Assembly (NCBI GenBank): GCA_003151735.1
Contig: PLYI01000095.1
Coordinates: 1-64,000 of the forward strand
Length of the DNA: 64,000 bases
Direction of reading: 5' to 3'
Source: Candidatus Bathyarchaeota archaeon
GTDB lineage: Archaea > Thermoproteota > Bathyarchaeia > Bathyarchaeales > Bathycorpusculaceae
Part shown: piece after piece, positions 7,343 to 16,363 of the stretch
Layout of the letters: each line of letters starts with the position of its first letter
Position numbering within the stretch: the stretch's first letter is position 1
Made by a program: the position numbers and the translations under genes
The notes under the pieces: model-generated
Told to the model about the DNA's origin: nothing
Database searches by the model: none
Seen by the model: only the letters and a program-made list of their open reading frames with translations

Positions 7343-9034
7343 TTAAATTTGAGCCTTTTTTAGGAATTCAGCGGCTATGCCAAGGTTTATTCTGTAGAAG
7401 ACTATGCTGATGCCTAAGGAAATTGCTGCGCTGATGCCGACGCCGAGAGCAAGGTTAAAAAAACCGATGATGCCGCCTGTAAAAAGTGATAATCCAACTG
7501 AAAGTAATAACGGTGCCAATACAAATAATCCAACTATAGCACCGACAACTAAACCTATCAGTGACCATTCTTGCCGCACCATTCTTGCTCTGCGGCTCTG
7601 CGAGAAATCCGGACCTTTAAAGCCAATTGTAAGTGCAACTATGCCTACAGCTAAAAGCGCAAAGAAACCTTCAAGGAAAACAGCAATTGCCACTTGTACA
7701 GTCGGGTGATAAAATATCACACCTATAACGCAGCTTATAAGCAGAATAACAGTTGAAAAAACCGTCAGAAAGAACGTTTTACTTTTAACCAGGCTCTTAG
7801 GTGAAATCGGCGAAGCGTAAATTCTCCACACTGCCTGTCCTTCTTCGCCAATCATAACTTCGCCAAGCAGCAACGCCATAAAAGTGGCGGGTAACAGGAA
7901 AATTATGCCTGAAAAGACAAAGTTGCTTTGACTTGACGCAGCGTTGCCGCTTACACCTATTGATTGAGTTAGAGGAAGAACAATCATAATTATCGGCACG
8001 ATAAAAACGCTTATCATCTCTCGGCGGCGGGTGAATGCTCTTAAATCTTTTCTGATTAATGCTGCTTCGGCAGTGGAGAAACCCAGTTTGCCTAAAAGCC
8101 CTGTTTTAGGTGCGTAGATTGCTCCGCTTTTCTGAAGCCTAATTGCTGGAGGCTCATACAACCCAAATCGCTGGTTTAGTAGCACAGCCAAATAGTAAAG
8201 TGCAGCAATGAAGAGCGCTGATGACGCCAAGTAGGCTAATGCCTGCAAGTACAATCCCCCAAAAATGTTGCCGATCGCTAACGCCAACCAAATAAACGGT
8301 ACAAACCAAGCGACGCTTTGAATCTGCTGTAAAGTGGTGAAAAACGTTAGGGCGCCTGTTCCATAAACTACATAGGAATAAGCAGTGTAGAAAACCACGA
8401 AGAAAAACAGGGTACCAATTAACCGTACCCAGATTGCTGCTCTGCCGCTTGACTTGTAAACTGCGCCGACGAAGCGCATCTGTAGCAGCCTTAAAATTTC
8501 TGTTGTGGCGCTTGCCAAGAAAGCCGTTGCAAGCAACGCAAAACAAGTCAAAAACGCCTGTAAAATTAAACCGTTCAACGCTCCAAAAACCATAACTCCT
8601 GCTCCGATGCCTAGAACAAGTGCGATAGGTAAGCCTAAGAGGTTAGATAAGATGGATGCCATCGTTTGTTCTTGCCAGGTTACGGGTAGCCAATACATTA
8701 CTTGACCTGCTGCTTTGACGCCTGCAGCCTGGATTTGCTGGAGCAAAGTGAAAACAAAGCAGAAGACTAAAGTGATAGTTGGCAATGTCACGAAAACACT
8801 TAATGTACCTGTGGTTAATGCGGGTAGGTTAGGAATAGCTGTGGAACCGGAATAAATTGAGGACACAGCCAAATTGGCAATAACGCCGCCTACTACTCCG
8901 AGGATTAACGCTACCCAATAGGGCCAATAAGCAATAAAGCGGTTCTCTCTGTAGCGTGTAGCTTTTATGCCTCTGATTAACCTGCCAGATTTGCGTTCCA
9001 CACGCAGCAGGAAGAGAACGTTCTTCCAATTCAT
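7343..9034 (-). CDS. large ABC-2-type transporter permease
   Basis: The 563-residue protein is almost wholly hydrophobic, with about a dozen transmembrane segments and a charged cytoplasmic patch near the middle (KLGFSTAEAALIRKDLRAFTRRREM). That patch marks a duplicated ABC-exporter permease layout. Its ATG overlaps the TGA of the ATPase gene by 4 bases, so the two are translated together. Together they would form an ATP-driven exporter or membrane-stress system of the ABC-2 class. The substrate cannot be told. Lys/Arg-rich N-terminus (VERKSGRLIRGIKATRYREN) should face the cytoplasm. Confidence 0.85.
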   Translation of the reverse strand: MNWKNVLFLLRVERKSGRLIRGIKATRYRENRFIAYWPYWVALILGVVGGVIANLAVSSIYSGSTAIPNLPALTTGTLSVFVTLPTITLVFCFVFTLLQQIQAAGVKAAGQVMYWLPVTWQEQTMASILSNLLGLPIALVLGIGAGVMVFGALNGLILQAFLTCFALLATAFLASATTEILRLLQMRFVGAVYKSSGRAAIWVRLIGTLFFFVVFYTAYSYVVYGTGALTFFTTLQQIQSVAWFVPFIWLALAIGNIFGGLYLQALAYLASSALFIAALYYLAVLLNQRFGLYEPPAIRLQKSGAIYAPKTGLLGKLGFSTAEAALIRKDLRAFTRRREMISVFIVPIIMIVLPLTQSIGVSGNAASSQSNFVFSGIIFLLPATFMALLLGEVMIGEEGQAVWRIYASPISPKSLVKSKTFFLTVFSTVILLISCVIGVIFYHPTVQVAIAVFLEGFFALLAVGIVALTIGFKGPDFSQSRRARMVRQEWSLIGLVVGAIVGLFVLAPLLLSVGLSLFTGGIIGFFNLALGVGISAAISLGISIVFYRINLGIAAEFLKKAQI

Positions 9035-9804
9035 CGCAGCAGTTCCTCAACGACAGCTCTTAAATCTCCAGTTCCAGTTAACTTCAAGAAAATATCTTCC
9101 AAATCGGAACTTGGCAAACTTGCCCTGCTTCGCAGCTCAATCATGGTACCTAACGCTAAAATGCTGCCCTGATACATGATGGCAATTCGGTCGCATAATG
9201 CCTCAGCAATCTCCAACACGTGCGTTGACAATATTGTTGTTACGCCCTGTGCTTTTAGTTCATGCAGCAAATCCTTAACTATTCTTGCACTTCGCGGGTC
9301 AAGGGCGTTTAGGGGCTCGTCAAGAATCAGGAGTTTGGGTTTGTGAAGAAACGCTGAGATTAGGCTAATTTTCTTTTTCATGCCGTCTGAGTAACTGTTT
9401 ATCATGTCGCCTTCTCGTCCTTCAAGCTGAAGAGCTCTAAGATACTCAGTTATGCGCTGTTGCTTCTCAGCTGGCGGCACACCATAAATGTCAGCTATGA
9501 AATCGAGGTACTCGATTCCTGTCAGAAACTCGTAAAGAGTAGGTGATTCTGGAACATAACCAACCTGCTGCTTAACCGCAACCGGGTCTTTCTGAACATC
9601 TATTCCTAACACGTTGATTGATCCAGCAGTAGGTTGAACTAAACTCAGCAGCATTTTGAGGGTGGTGGATTTTCCTGAGCCGTTAGGTCCTAGCAGCGCG
9701 AAGATTTCGCCCCGGTTAATGGTTAGGTTCATGTTGTTTACTGCTACTATTTCGTTGTAACGTTTAGTTACACCTGCAATTTCGACTGCGTATGGGCTGC
9801 TCAT
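9031..9804 (-). CDS. ABC transporter ATP-binding protein paired with the 7343-9034 permease
   Basis: All nucleotide-binding motifs are visible: Walker A GPNGSGKST, Q-loop VGYVPESPTLYE, a signature reading NSYSDGMKKK in place of LSGGQ, Walker B KLLILDEPLNALD, and the H-loop STHVLE. The length (about 257 residues from ATG 9804) is normal. The frame is open 11 codons further up to 9837. It powers the adjacent permease, and the 4-base overlap supports one complex. The signature SDGMKK is usual in ABC-2 drug/Na exporters, so export is likely. Confidence 0.92.
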   Translation of the reverse strand: MSSPYAVEIAGVTKRYNEIVAVNNMNLTINRGEIFALLGPNGSGKSTTLKMLLSLVQPTAGSINVLGIDVQKDPVAVKQQVGYVPESPTLYEFLTGIEYLDFIADIYGVPPAEKQQRITEYLRALQLEGREGDMINSYSDGMKKKISLISAFLHKPKLLILDEPLNALDPRSARIVKDLLHELKAQGVTTILSTHVLEIAEALCDRIAIMYQGSILALGTMIELRSRASLPSSDLEDIFLKLTGTGDLRAVVEELLR

Positions 9805-9942
9805 GCTACTCACTGCTTGATTGCAATTAGAAAGCATCTGTATTTAAGGCTAATGCGTATTTTCAAAAATTTATCAATTGTTGGCAAATTAAACAAAATT
9901 TTCTCAAAGAAAACAAGAAAAAGGGAAAAAATTGTTTTAAGT

Positions 9943-10380
9943 TTACTTAAAGTTCAATTCAAAACTTATCGGAACAGCTTCGCCCCATGACTGCCGAATC
10001 GGACAAATCTTCTGCGCCATCCCGTAAACTGTGGTGGCTTTCTTGCGTTCACGCTCATTATCGTTCACTAAGCCCACGTTCATGTTGAAGTGAACATTTG
10101 TGAAAATCAGTTTCTCCATGCCTTCCACGCTCATCTTAACGTTTGCAATGGTTTCCAAGTTTTTAAGTTCTAACTGGCTATTTTTAGCAATTAAAAGAAA
10201 CAGTGTGTTAATGCATGAAGCTAATGCGGCGGCGAATATGTCTTCTGGTACGCAGTAGCCTTCTTTTCCTCCGAACGACGGTGGTGGGCTGACAGTTACA
10301 ATTTTGTTGCCTTTAATTGAAAGTTCACATTCTGTTGCGCCTTTCCATGTGGCGGTTCCTTCAAAGTTCATTTCTGGCAT
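9943..10380 (-). CDS. OsmC/Ohr family protein
   Basis: The 145-residue product has the OsmC layout: N-terminal strands (EGTATWKGATECELSI), the first active-site cysteine in a helix (EDIFAAALASCINTLFLLIA), and the second in KICPIRQSWG. Family members reduce organic or lipid hydroperoxides with this Cys pair in the cytoplasm. The start ATG at 10380 fits the family. The ArsR gene just upstream on the same strand may regulate it, although about 110 bases separate them. Confidence 0.9.
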   Translation of the reverse strand: MPEMNFEGTATWKGATECELSIKGNKIVTVSPPPSFGGKEGYCVPEDIFAAALASCINTLFLLIAKNSQLELKNLETIANVKMSVEGMEKLIFTNVHFNMNVGLVNDNERERKKATTVYGMAQKICPIRQSWGEAVPISFELNFK

Positions 10381-10491
10381 GGTTAGTTACACATCCTTAA
10401 GACATTCTGTCATTAGAATATGTTAACTTATTTATATCTTTTCTATCCTGAACAACAAGCCTAACGTACTTTTAGTTTAACCGCAAGTACT

Positions 10492-10845
10492 TTATTTTTG
10501 ACTTATTTGAGCAGCCAGGTTCTTAGAAAGTTCCTGCCTTCGCCCAAGCGATTCAATCAGAAGTTCTCTTACAAGATCGCAAGCCATGTTTATTTTGGGA
10601 TAAGCAACGCTGTAGTATATGTTGGAACCTTGTTTTCTAGTTTTCAAAATTTGCGCTTGCCGCATTATAGAAAGGTGCTGAGAAAGATTTGACTGCCTTA
10701 AATCAAGAAGATCTGTAAGTTCGCCGACGGATTTTTCGCCTCCCCTTAAGGCGTGCAGTATCCTTAGCCGAGTCGAGTTAGCCAAAGTCTTGCAGATTTC
10801 AGCTTGCATCTCGAAAACATCAATGTTACTCTGTGCTTTATCCAA
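10492..10845 (-). CDS. ArsR family transcription regulator
   Basis: The 117-residue winged-helix protein shows the ArsR core: ICKTLANSTRLRILHALRGG, SVGELTDLLDLRQSNLSQHL (recognition helix) and a wing (RKQGSNIYYSVAYPKI). No metal-binding ELCVCDL motif is present, so it may sense something other than arsenite or cadmium, for example redox state. The C-terminal helix is basic. It lies upstream of the OsmC gene in the same direction. TATA-like TTCTAATATT bases lie upstream of its start (about 10860). Confidence 0.9.
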   Translation of the reverse strand: MDKAQSNIDVFEMQAEICKTLANSTRLRILHALRGGEKSVGELTDLLDLRQSNLSQHLSIMRQAQILKTRKQGSNIYYSVAYPKINMACDLVRELLIESLGRRQELSKNLAAQISQK

Positions 10846-10925
10846 TTAGTCATCCCCAATATTAGAATATTCTAAGAGCACTTGGCTCTTTTATTGTTTA
10901 CCTGAAACCTCGGTTTGAGAGTTAA

Positions 10926-12398
10926 TTATGAATGTTTCCTCTTAGGGTTCCTCATCAATCTTCTATAGTAATCTCCAATGTGGAAGATTACATGTGCTAA
11001 GAAAACATGTTCTTGCCGGTATATTCGGCGGAAAATGTTCTGCTCCGAAATAAGGGCTTGTTTGGCTTCGGCTAATTCTTTCTTCGGTGAATACTTGATG
11101 TATATGGGAATTCCAACCAGAAGCAGAATGACTCCGATGGCAATCTGGGAGAGACTACACTGGGTAATTAAATAAATCGAGAAAACAATGCCCAGCACTG
11201 GAATCACCATATTTCTTTTACCATAAACCACGTTAGGAATAGGGTTCTTCTTGCGCAGAGGAAACACTGCCGCGCTTGTTGCTAAATAAGCAATTGCCAA
11301 GAAAAACACTGAAACCGAAATAAGCAAGCCTAATCCGCCGAAAAGAGGTGCCAAAAGTGCAGCAGCAAGAGCCGTAACACTCTGAATTATGACTGAAGCG
11401 TAGGGGTCTTGAATTTTGTGTGAATTTTGGCAAAAATCTTTGGGAACAATCCGTCTGCAGCCAACGCGTAACCAAGCCTTGCTGTGCCAATCATTCCAGA
11501 CTCATCTGAACCTGCAACGGAAATTAAAGCTCCAATGCCAACTAGCAAGCCGCCGAAAAGCGCTAAAGCCACGTTTGAAGATAAGATGCCGTTTGATGCA
11601 GCTGCTAACGGCGCGGTGTCGGTTGCCAGTTGGCCGTAGTTGCGAACAGCAAAAAGAATGATGTTTGTAGTTAAGTAGAAAACCGTAACCACCAAAATGC
11701 CGATTATAACTGCTTTAGGAATTGTTTTGCTGGGTTGATCCACGTCATCTGCAAGAATAGTAGAAATCTCGAACCCTGCGTAAGCCCAAAAAATCAAAAC
11801 TACAGCCGACCCAAAACCCGCAAACCCAAAAGGCGTAAACGGAAAAAAATTTGTTAAAGCCACCGTTGGATTTATAGAAATCCAGGTTAAGCCAGCGATA
11901 ACAAAGAAAACCAGCGGAGCCAGCTTAAGCAACGTTAAAACGTCATTAACTCTACCTGCAGCTCTAACCCCAAGAATGTTTGTTACCGCAAGAAAAGCAA
12001 CAAATAAAACTTTAACAAAACTCTGAGTCAAAGCGTCAAGATTAGGAACAAAAAACAGCAGATACCTTGTAAACGCTAAAGGAAAAACCGGCAGCGAAAC
12101 CCACTCAGCAAGCCACAGCGACCAACCCACGATAAAGCCAGCAAACGGTCCCCAAGCGCGGGTAGCATAAGCATATGGTCCCCCAACTTTTGGCAGCATC
12201 ATCGCGCACTGAGCAAAACAAAGAGCGATTACAATTGCGATTAATCCCGCAACTACCCAAACCACGTAAACTGAAGGGGCCGAGAAAACCACCGCCAAAA
12301 GAAGATGCAACGTAGATGTCTGCGCCAATTATTGCACCTTTGACTAGGTTGGTGACGTCGAATAACGAGAGTTTTCTGGGCGGTTTCGTCTCAGACAT
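10926..12398 (-). pseudogene. amino-acid permease (APC family) with two compensating frameshifts
   Basis: The pieces join into one protein of about 490 residues, normal for APC permeases. The N-terminus KPPRKLSLFDVTNLVKGAII with TM1 IYVASSFGGGFLGP is in one frame. A long middle (AQCAMMLPKVGGPYAYATRA, FWAYAGFEISTILADDVDQP) is in a second. The C-terminus (VIIQSVTALAAALLAPL to the basic tail RNPKRKHS) is back in the first frame. Both breaks fall at runs of four C/G, near 12277 and 11402. Removing one base at the first and adding one at the second restores GPSVYVVW and KTPYASVI. True decay and homopolymer sequencing error are both possible. If intact, it would import amino acids. Confidence 0.75.
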
Positions 12399-12566
12399 TG
12401 TAAAACGCTTCAATTAAGCATAAACTAGCCAGTTGCTGTTCATTTAGTTTTTTCTGGAAATTGTCGATAACCGTTTCACTTCACTTTTTTGCTTTTTTTC
12501 AGTGAGGTGATGCAAATATCCTTAAATCTGGGCTATGTTTCATTGGTAAAAAGAGAAAACCAGCCA

Positions 12567-13556
12567 ATGACACACGCAATCGAAACTCACCAATTAACAA
12601 AAGCGTACAACTCGCTAAAAGCAGTCGATGCACTGAACATCTCGGTTGAGTCAGGTGAAATTTTTGGGTTGCTAGGACCCAATGGTGCTGGCAAAACAAC
12701 TGCAATATCCATGTTCTGCACAATTCTGAAACCAACCTCTGGCACCGCGACTGTGAACGGCTTTGACATCGTTCGCGAAGCAAACAAAGTTCGAAAATCT
12801 ATCGGCATCGTTTTCCAAGAACCCAGCGTTGACGACCGTTTAACTGGAAGAGAAAACCTCTTGATGCACGCTAACCTCTATGGCGTTCCAGCGTCAGAGC
12901 AGAAAGAACGCATAAACCGTATCCTTAAACTTGTAGAACTGGAAGATAGAGCAGACGATTTACTGCGTACCTATTCTGGTGGGATGCGGCGCAGGCTTGA
13001 GCTTGGACGCGGCTTAATCCATTATCCTAAAGTGCTGTTTTTGGATGAGCCAACTGTTGGATTGGACCCACAAACCCGCGACCACATGTGGAAATATATT
13101 AAAGAACTTAAAGAAGCACATGACATCACCGTGGTCTTGACAACTCATTACATGGATGAGGCGGATAGGCTTTCAGACCGCATCGCTATCATGGACCATG
13201 GCAAAATCGTCGTCTTGGATACACCTCCCAAACTTAAAGAAACGCTTGAAGGCGACGTCGTCGTGATAAGAACAGATAAAATTGATGCTTTATCGGAGGT
13301 TGTAAGTAAGGCATTAGGGCTGGAAAACAAACAAATTGTCGACGGCGCACTTGAAATAACTGTTCGCAACGGAAAATCTGTGATGCCAAGAATTATGGAG
13401 TTGGCAACTCAGAACCAAATTTATGTAGAGTCAATTCTACTGAGAGAACCAAACCTTGAAGACGTTTTCCTGCATTATACAGGAAGGACGATTCGGGAGG
13501 ATGCTGGTAAGGAGTTGCATGGTATGGCGGCTATTCAGCGGAGAACAATAAAATGA
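12567..13556 (+). CDS. ABC transporter ATP-binding protein (daunorubicin-resistance type)
   Basis: About 329 residues with Walker [11 protein letters not shown]-loop GIVFQEPSVDDRLTG, signature YSGGMRRR, Walker B KVLFLDEPTVGLD and H-loop TTHYMDEADRL. A C-terminal DUF4162-like extension (DVVVIRTDKIDALSEV..., ending EDVFLHYTGRTIRED) follows. This is the DrrA class that partners with a single-domain ABC-2 permease for export of drugs or other hydrophobic compounds. The frame is open further up to 12489, but MTHAIETHQLTKAY is the likely start. The stop overlaps the start of the permease gene as ATGA. Confidence 0.92.
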   Translation: MTHAIETHQLTKAYNSLKAVDALNISVESGEIFGLLGPNGAGKTTAISMFCTILKPTSGTATVNGFDIVREANKVRKSIGIVFQEPSVDDRLTGRENLLMHANLYGVPASEQKERINRILKLVELEDRADDLLRTYSGGMRRRLELGRGLIHYPKVLFLDEPTVGLDPQTRDHMWKYIKELKEAHDITVVLTTHYMDEADRLSDRIAIMDHGKIVVLDTPPKLKETLEGDVVVIRTDKIDALSEVVSKALGLENKQIVDGALEITVRNGKSVMPRIMELATQNQIYVESILLREPNLEDVFLHYTGRTIREDAGKELHGMAAIQRRTIK

Positions 13557-14329
13557 CTGAAATTCGCGGTCTCTATACTCTTTGGCTCCGAGAAATCAAG
13601 CGGTTCCTACGAGATAGAACAAGACTCATCAGTATGTTTATTCAACCTCTGCTCTGGTTAGTTATTTTCGGTGCAGGCTTTGGTTTGCACTTTACGCTCC
13701 CAGGCTTGACTTATCAACAGGTCATTTTTCCAGGAATTGTTGGGCAGACACTGCTTTTTACTTCGATGTTCATGGGCATAAGCGTGCTTTGGGATAAAGA
13801 ATTTGGGTTCATGAAAGAAATTCTTGTTTCTCCTGTTTCTCGCTTAACTATTTTTTTGGGAAAAATGATAGGTGACAGCACATCCTCATTTCTTCAAGGC
13901 ATAATGGTCTTTGTCATCGGAATCGCATTGCAGATACCTATTGATCCAGTTACTGTCCTATACGCCTTGCCAATTATGTTGCTCATAACTTTCGGTTTAG
14001 TAAGCATTGGTTTAACAATAGCAAGTTTAATAGGCACCTTAGAATCCTTCGGTGCAATTCAAACATTCATAAACCTGCCACTGTTCTTCTTAAGCGGCGC
14101 ACTATTTCCCCTCAAAGGACCAGGAATCAGCCTTCCAAGCTGGTTAACGACCGTTGCAGCATGGAATCCATTAACATACGGTGTTGATGCACTAAGAAGC
14201 GTTGTTTTAGGCAATGCATGGGGCACCTCTCTTCAAATTCAACCACTGTGGGTAGATTTGGGAATTGTTGGGTTGTTTGACGGGATTATGATTGTGATTG
14301 GTACTTGGGCGTTCACAAAAATGAAATAA
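13553..14329 (+). CDS. ABC-2 permease partner of the 12567-13556 ATPase
   Basis: A 258-residue ABC-2 membrane protein. The N-terminal amphipathic stretch (TLWLREIKRFLRDRTRLIS) precedes six hydrophobic segments. The cytoplasmic loop KEFGFMKEILVSPVSR is the typical coupling helix of DrrB-like permeases. The ATG overlaps the ATPase stop by 4 bases. The pair makes a complete exporter, and the substrate is not indicated. Confidence 0.9.
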   Translation: MTEIRGLYTLWLREIKRFLRDRTRLISMFIQPLLWLVIFGAGFGLHFTLPGLTYQQVIFPGIVGQTLLFTSMFMGISVLWDKEFGFMKEILVSPVSRLTIFLGKMIGDSTSSFLQGIMVFVIGIALQIPIDPVTVLYALPIMLLITFGLVSIGLTIASLIGTLESFGAIQTFINLPLFFLSGALFPLKGPGISLPSWLTTVAAWNPLTYGVDALRSVVLGNAWGTSLQIQPLWVDLGIVGLFDGIMIVIGTWAFTKMK

Positions 14330-14415
14330 AATCTCAAGATAAAGAGGGGACCTTTGCATTACTCTTTTTTATTTATGGACTAATGATTATAAAAGAAATG
14401 GAATAAAACAGTTTA

Positions 14416-14700
14416 TCATTTGTTGGTCATTTCGTTGATTTGCTGTTCCATAGCGTGTCCACGGCAGAAAACCACTGCTTTTTTCACGCCTGGAACCGAC
14501 TTTGCCGCGTCCCTGATGTCTGCCGAGAGTTTGAAGGCAATGGGGCAGAATGGGCTTGTCGGTACGAATTCAACGGTGACCGTTCCTGGCTCGGTTTCTT
14601 TTACGCTTTGGATCATCTGCATTTCTTCAAAGGATTGCCCTGTCTCTGGGTCTTGCACTTTACCAACTTCTACACGCACTTTATCTTCAAGTTCACTCAT
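14416..14700 (-). CDS. MIP18/DUF59-type Fe-S assembly protein
   Basis: The 94-residue protein has the MIP18 (DUF59) fold pattern: VQDPETGQSFEEMQMIQSVK, then VEFVPTSPFCPIAFKLSADI with the conserved cysteine, and VPGVKKAVVFCRGH. Family members (PaaD, SufT, CIA2) help insert iron-sulfur clusters into target proteins in the cytoplasm. It is a single gene in opposite orientation to the HIT gene, and the two starts are only about 50 bases apart, so they share a divergent promoter. Confidence 0.88.
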   Translation of the reverse strand: MSELEDKVRVEVGKVQDPETGQSFEEMQMIQSVKETEPGTVTVEFVPTSPFCPIAFKLSADIRDAAKSVPGVKKAVVFCRGHAMEQQINEMTNK

Positions 14701-14753
14701 TTTTAAAACTCTCCTGATTAAAATATATGAGGTTGAAATGGCATATAAACTGA

Positions 14754-15182
14754 TTGATTAACTTGACATTTGATGAATCATGTATATTTTGCAAAATCGT
14801 CCGCAAACAAGCACCCTCAAGCATCATCTATGAGGACGAAACCGTCATTGCATTTCTTGATATACGACCCCTAAACATGGGACACACTCTTGTTATACCG
14901 AAAGCTCATTTCGTCAACATTTTTGACATCCCAGAAGAGTTGCTAAGCCAAATCTACAGAGCCACAAAACAAGTTTCGCTCGCAACTAAAAAAGCAACCG
15001 ACTCCGACGGCATTAGCATAATCCAGCAAAACGGCAAAGCTGCAGGACAAGACATATTTCATTTCCATGCCCATATTGTTCCGCGGTTTGAGGGGCAGAA
15101 ACTCCCGCTTTTTAGTGAACTCAAAGAGGTTGAGAGAGCCAAACTGGATGCAATGGCAAAGAAAATAAAACAAAATCTCTAA
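14754..15182 (+). CDS. HIT family nucleotide hydrolase or transferase
   Basis: The 142-residue protein has the N-terminal CIFCKIVRKQAPSSIIYEDE and the histidine triad HFHAHIVPRF, with the N-x-G-x-x-A-G-Q lead (QNGKAAGQDIFHFH). This is the Hint branch, which hydrolyses AMP conjugates such as nucleoside phosphoramidates. The cysteine pair at the start may hold zinc. The start is TTG at 14754 or a second TTG three codons later (14763). It is divergent from the MIP18-like gene. Confidence 0.92.
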   Translation: MINLTFDESCIFCKIVRKQAPSSIIYEDETVIAFLDIRPLNMGHTLVIPKAHFVNIFDIPEELLSQIYRATKQVSLATKKATDSDGISIIQQNGKAAGQDIFHFHAHIVPRFEGQKLPLFSELKEVERAKLDAMAKKIKQNL

Positions 15183-15242
15183 ATTGAAAATAGTTTAGAG
15201 TAAATTTTAAAAATAGGGAGCCTGCAAAATTGTCAGGCTTGT

Positions 15243-15695
15243 TTACATTGGTTTTTCCATGAAGGCCATCTTTGGCATCAACACTTTATCTATGGCATGG
15301 CAAACCCCGTTGTCCACGACTAAGTCAGGTTTTATGATGTTTGCCCCGTTAACCTTAATGTTTCTGTGTAGGTGCCAGTTCTTAGCGTCAATTCGGAGTT
15401 CTCCGCCATTAAGCGCCTTCAAATACTCATGCTCCTTCAAATCTGCAGCCATCATTTTTCCTTCGGCTACATGGAAAGTTAAGACTTCCTTGAGTTTCGC
15501 TGGGTCGTTCATAAGCATATCCCAGTCTGCTTTAGGAATTTTGTTGAATGCTTCATCTGTGGGTGCAAAAACCGTGAAGGGACCTGGACCTTTGAGGGTG
15601 TCTACGAGCCCTGCTGCTTTTACTGCTTCTACAAGTTTGGTCATACCTGATGCCATTGCGGCGTCAACAATATCCGGCAAAAATTTCACCTCCAC
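15243..15695 (-). CDS. fasciclin-domain protein
   Basis: One FAS1 domain fills the 150 residues: DIVDAAMASGMTKLVEAVKA, the H1 motif GPGPFTVFAPTDEAFNKIP, TFHVAEGKMMA, and the H2-like VNGANIIKPDLVVDNGVCHA ending in IDKVLMP. No signal peptide or membrane anchor is seen, which is unusual, since FAS1 domains are mostly secreted adhesion modules. It may act in the cytoplasm or leave by another route. It is a single gene. Confidence 0.9.
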   Translation of the reverse strand: MEVKFLPDIVDAAMASGMTKLVEAVKAAGLVDTLKGPGPFTVFAPTDEAFNKIPKADWDMLMNDPAKLKEVLTFHVAEGKMMAADLKEHEYLKALNGGELRIDAKNWHLHRNIKVNGANIIKPDLVVDNGVCHAIDKVLMPKMAFMEKPM

Positions 15696-15862
15696 ATAGG
15701 TTAAATTTTCTTAAAATCACTATTACTACTATGGACAAAACAAACTATAAACCTTGCTAATGTATTTGGGTATTGCTCGCCTGCGTCCTCACAATCCTGA
15801 CTGCCCTGAGCAGCTTCATAATTATGGCGCTTCACTCAAACGGTTAAACAAAAAGTTTGGTT

Positions 15863-16270
15863 TCAGCTTGGGGGTCTTTTTTGTGCGTATTGGTATCTGC
15901 GTGGTTTGCCTATGCGGGTTAGTATGTTGTCTTTAACTAAATCTACTAGTGCGTGGGCGACGGCTGTGCGGTCGTAGTGGAATCCTTTGCGTGCGAGTTC
16001 CGTGTGGACGTCGTCTAAACCTCGGGGTTGGCTAAACCAGTTTTCTTCCCAGAGTTTTTGGATTACGCCTCGGCAGGTTTCTGCTCGGGGGAGGGGTGCG
16101 GGGCGTTCGGCGATTTGGCTGAGGTTAGTATTTTTTAGTCGGTCGGTGATGGTTGTGAGGATTCTGTCGACGGCGGTTTGGATTTGGTCTGGTTGGGCTT
16201 CGATTTCGAATTCTATTTCGCCGATTTTCATTTTTACTTTGATGGGTGGGTTTTGCGGGTTTTGTGTCAA
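15863..16270 (-). CDS. winged-helix-like protein divergent from nurA-herA
   Basis: The start TTG at 16270 follows AGGTGAAG. The frame is open much further up, but that part overlaps the promoter and the nurA start. The 135 residues have an acidic N-terminal segment (MKIGEIEFEIEAQPDQIQTA), a coiled helix, and a C-terminal winged-helix pattern (GLDDVHTELARKGFHYDRTAVAHALVDLVKDNILTRIGKPRRYQYA, split by its turns). It probably binds DNA or a repair partner. Its divergent promoter with nurA-herA suggests a functional link. I know no established name. Confidence 0.75.
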   Translation of the reverse strand: MTQNPQNPPIKVKMKIGEIEFEIEAQPDQIQTAVDRILTTITDRLKNTNLSQIAERPAPLPRAETCRGVIQKLWEENWFSQPRGLDDVHTELARKGFHYDRTAVAHALVDLVKDNILTRIGKPRRYQYAQKRPPS

Positions 16271-16292
16271 CTCTTCACCTATTGTATATTGA

Positions 16293-16358
16293 ATTGTGCA
16301 AGATGCACATGCACAATATTTAAATATTTCACCAATAAAGATATTGAATATTGGTGAA
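16293..16358. promoter_or_regulatory. divergent promoter with two inverted repeats upstream of nurA
   Basis: Between the divergent starts lie two exact inverted repeats. ATTGTGC (16293-16299) pairs with GCACAAT (16311-16317). TTCACCAAT (16328-16336) pairs with ATTGGTGAA (16350-16358). An A/T core AATATTTAAATATT (about 16315-16328) between them can serve as TATA box in both directions. The second repeat would sit over the transcription start of nurA, and the first over that of the winged-helix gene, which suggests two operators. Confidence 0.55.
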
Positions 16359-16363
16359 TCATC

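Noticed and set aside
8154-8546. 130-codon minus-strand frame inside the permease gene
   Set aside because: It is a shifted frame of the 7343-9034 permease, which has a clear membrane-protein pattern.
15754-15936. 60-codon plus-strand frame
   Set aside because: It overlaps the end of the winged-helix gene and has an unlikely composition (Cys/Val-rich end) with no ribosome site.
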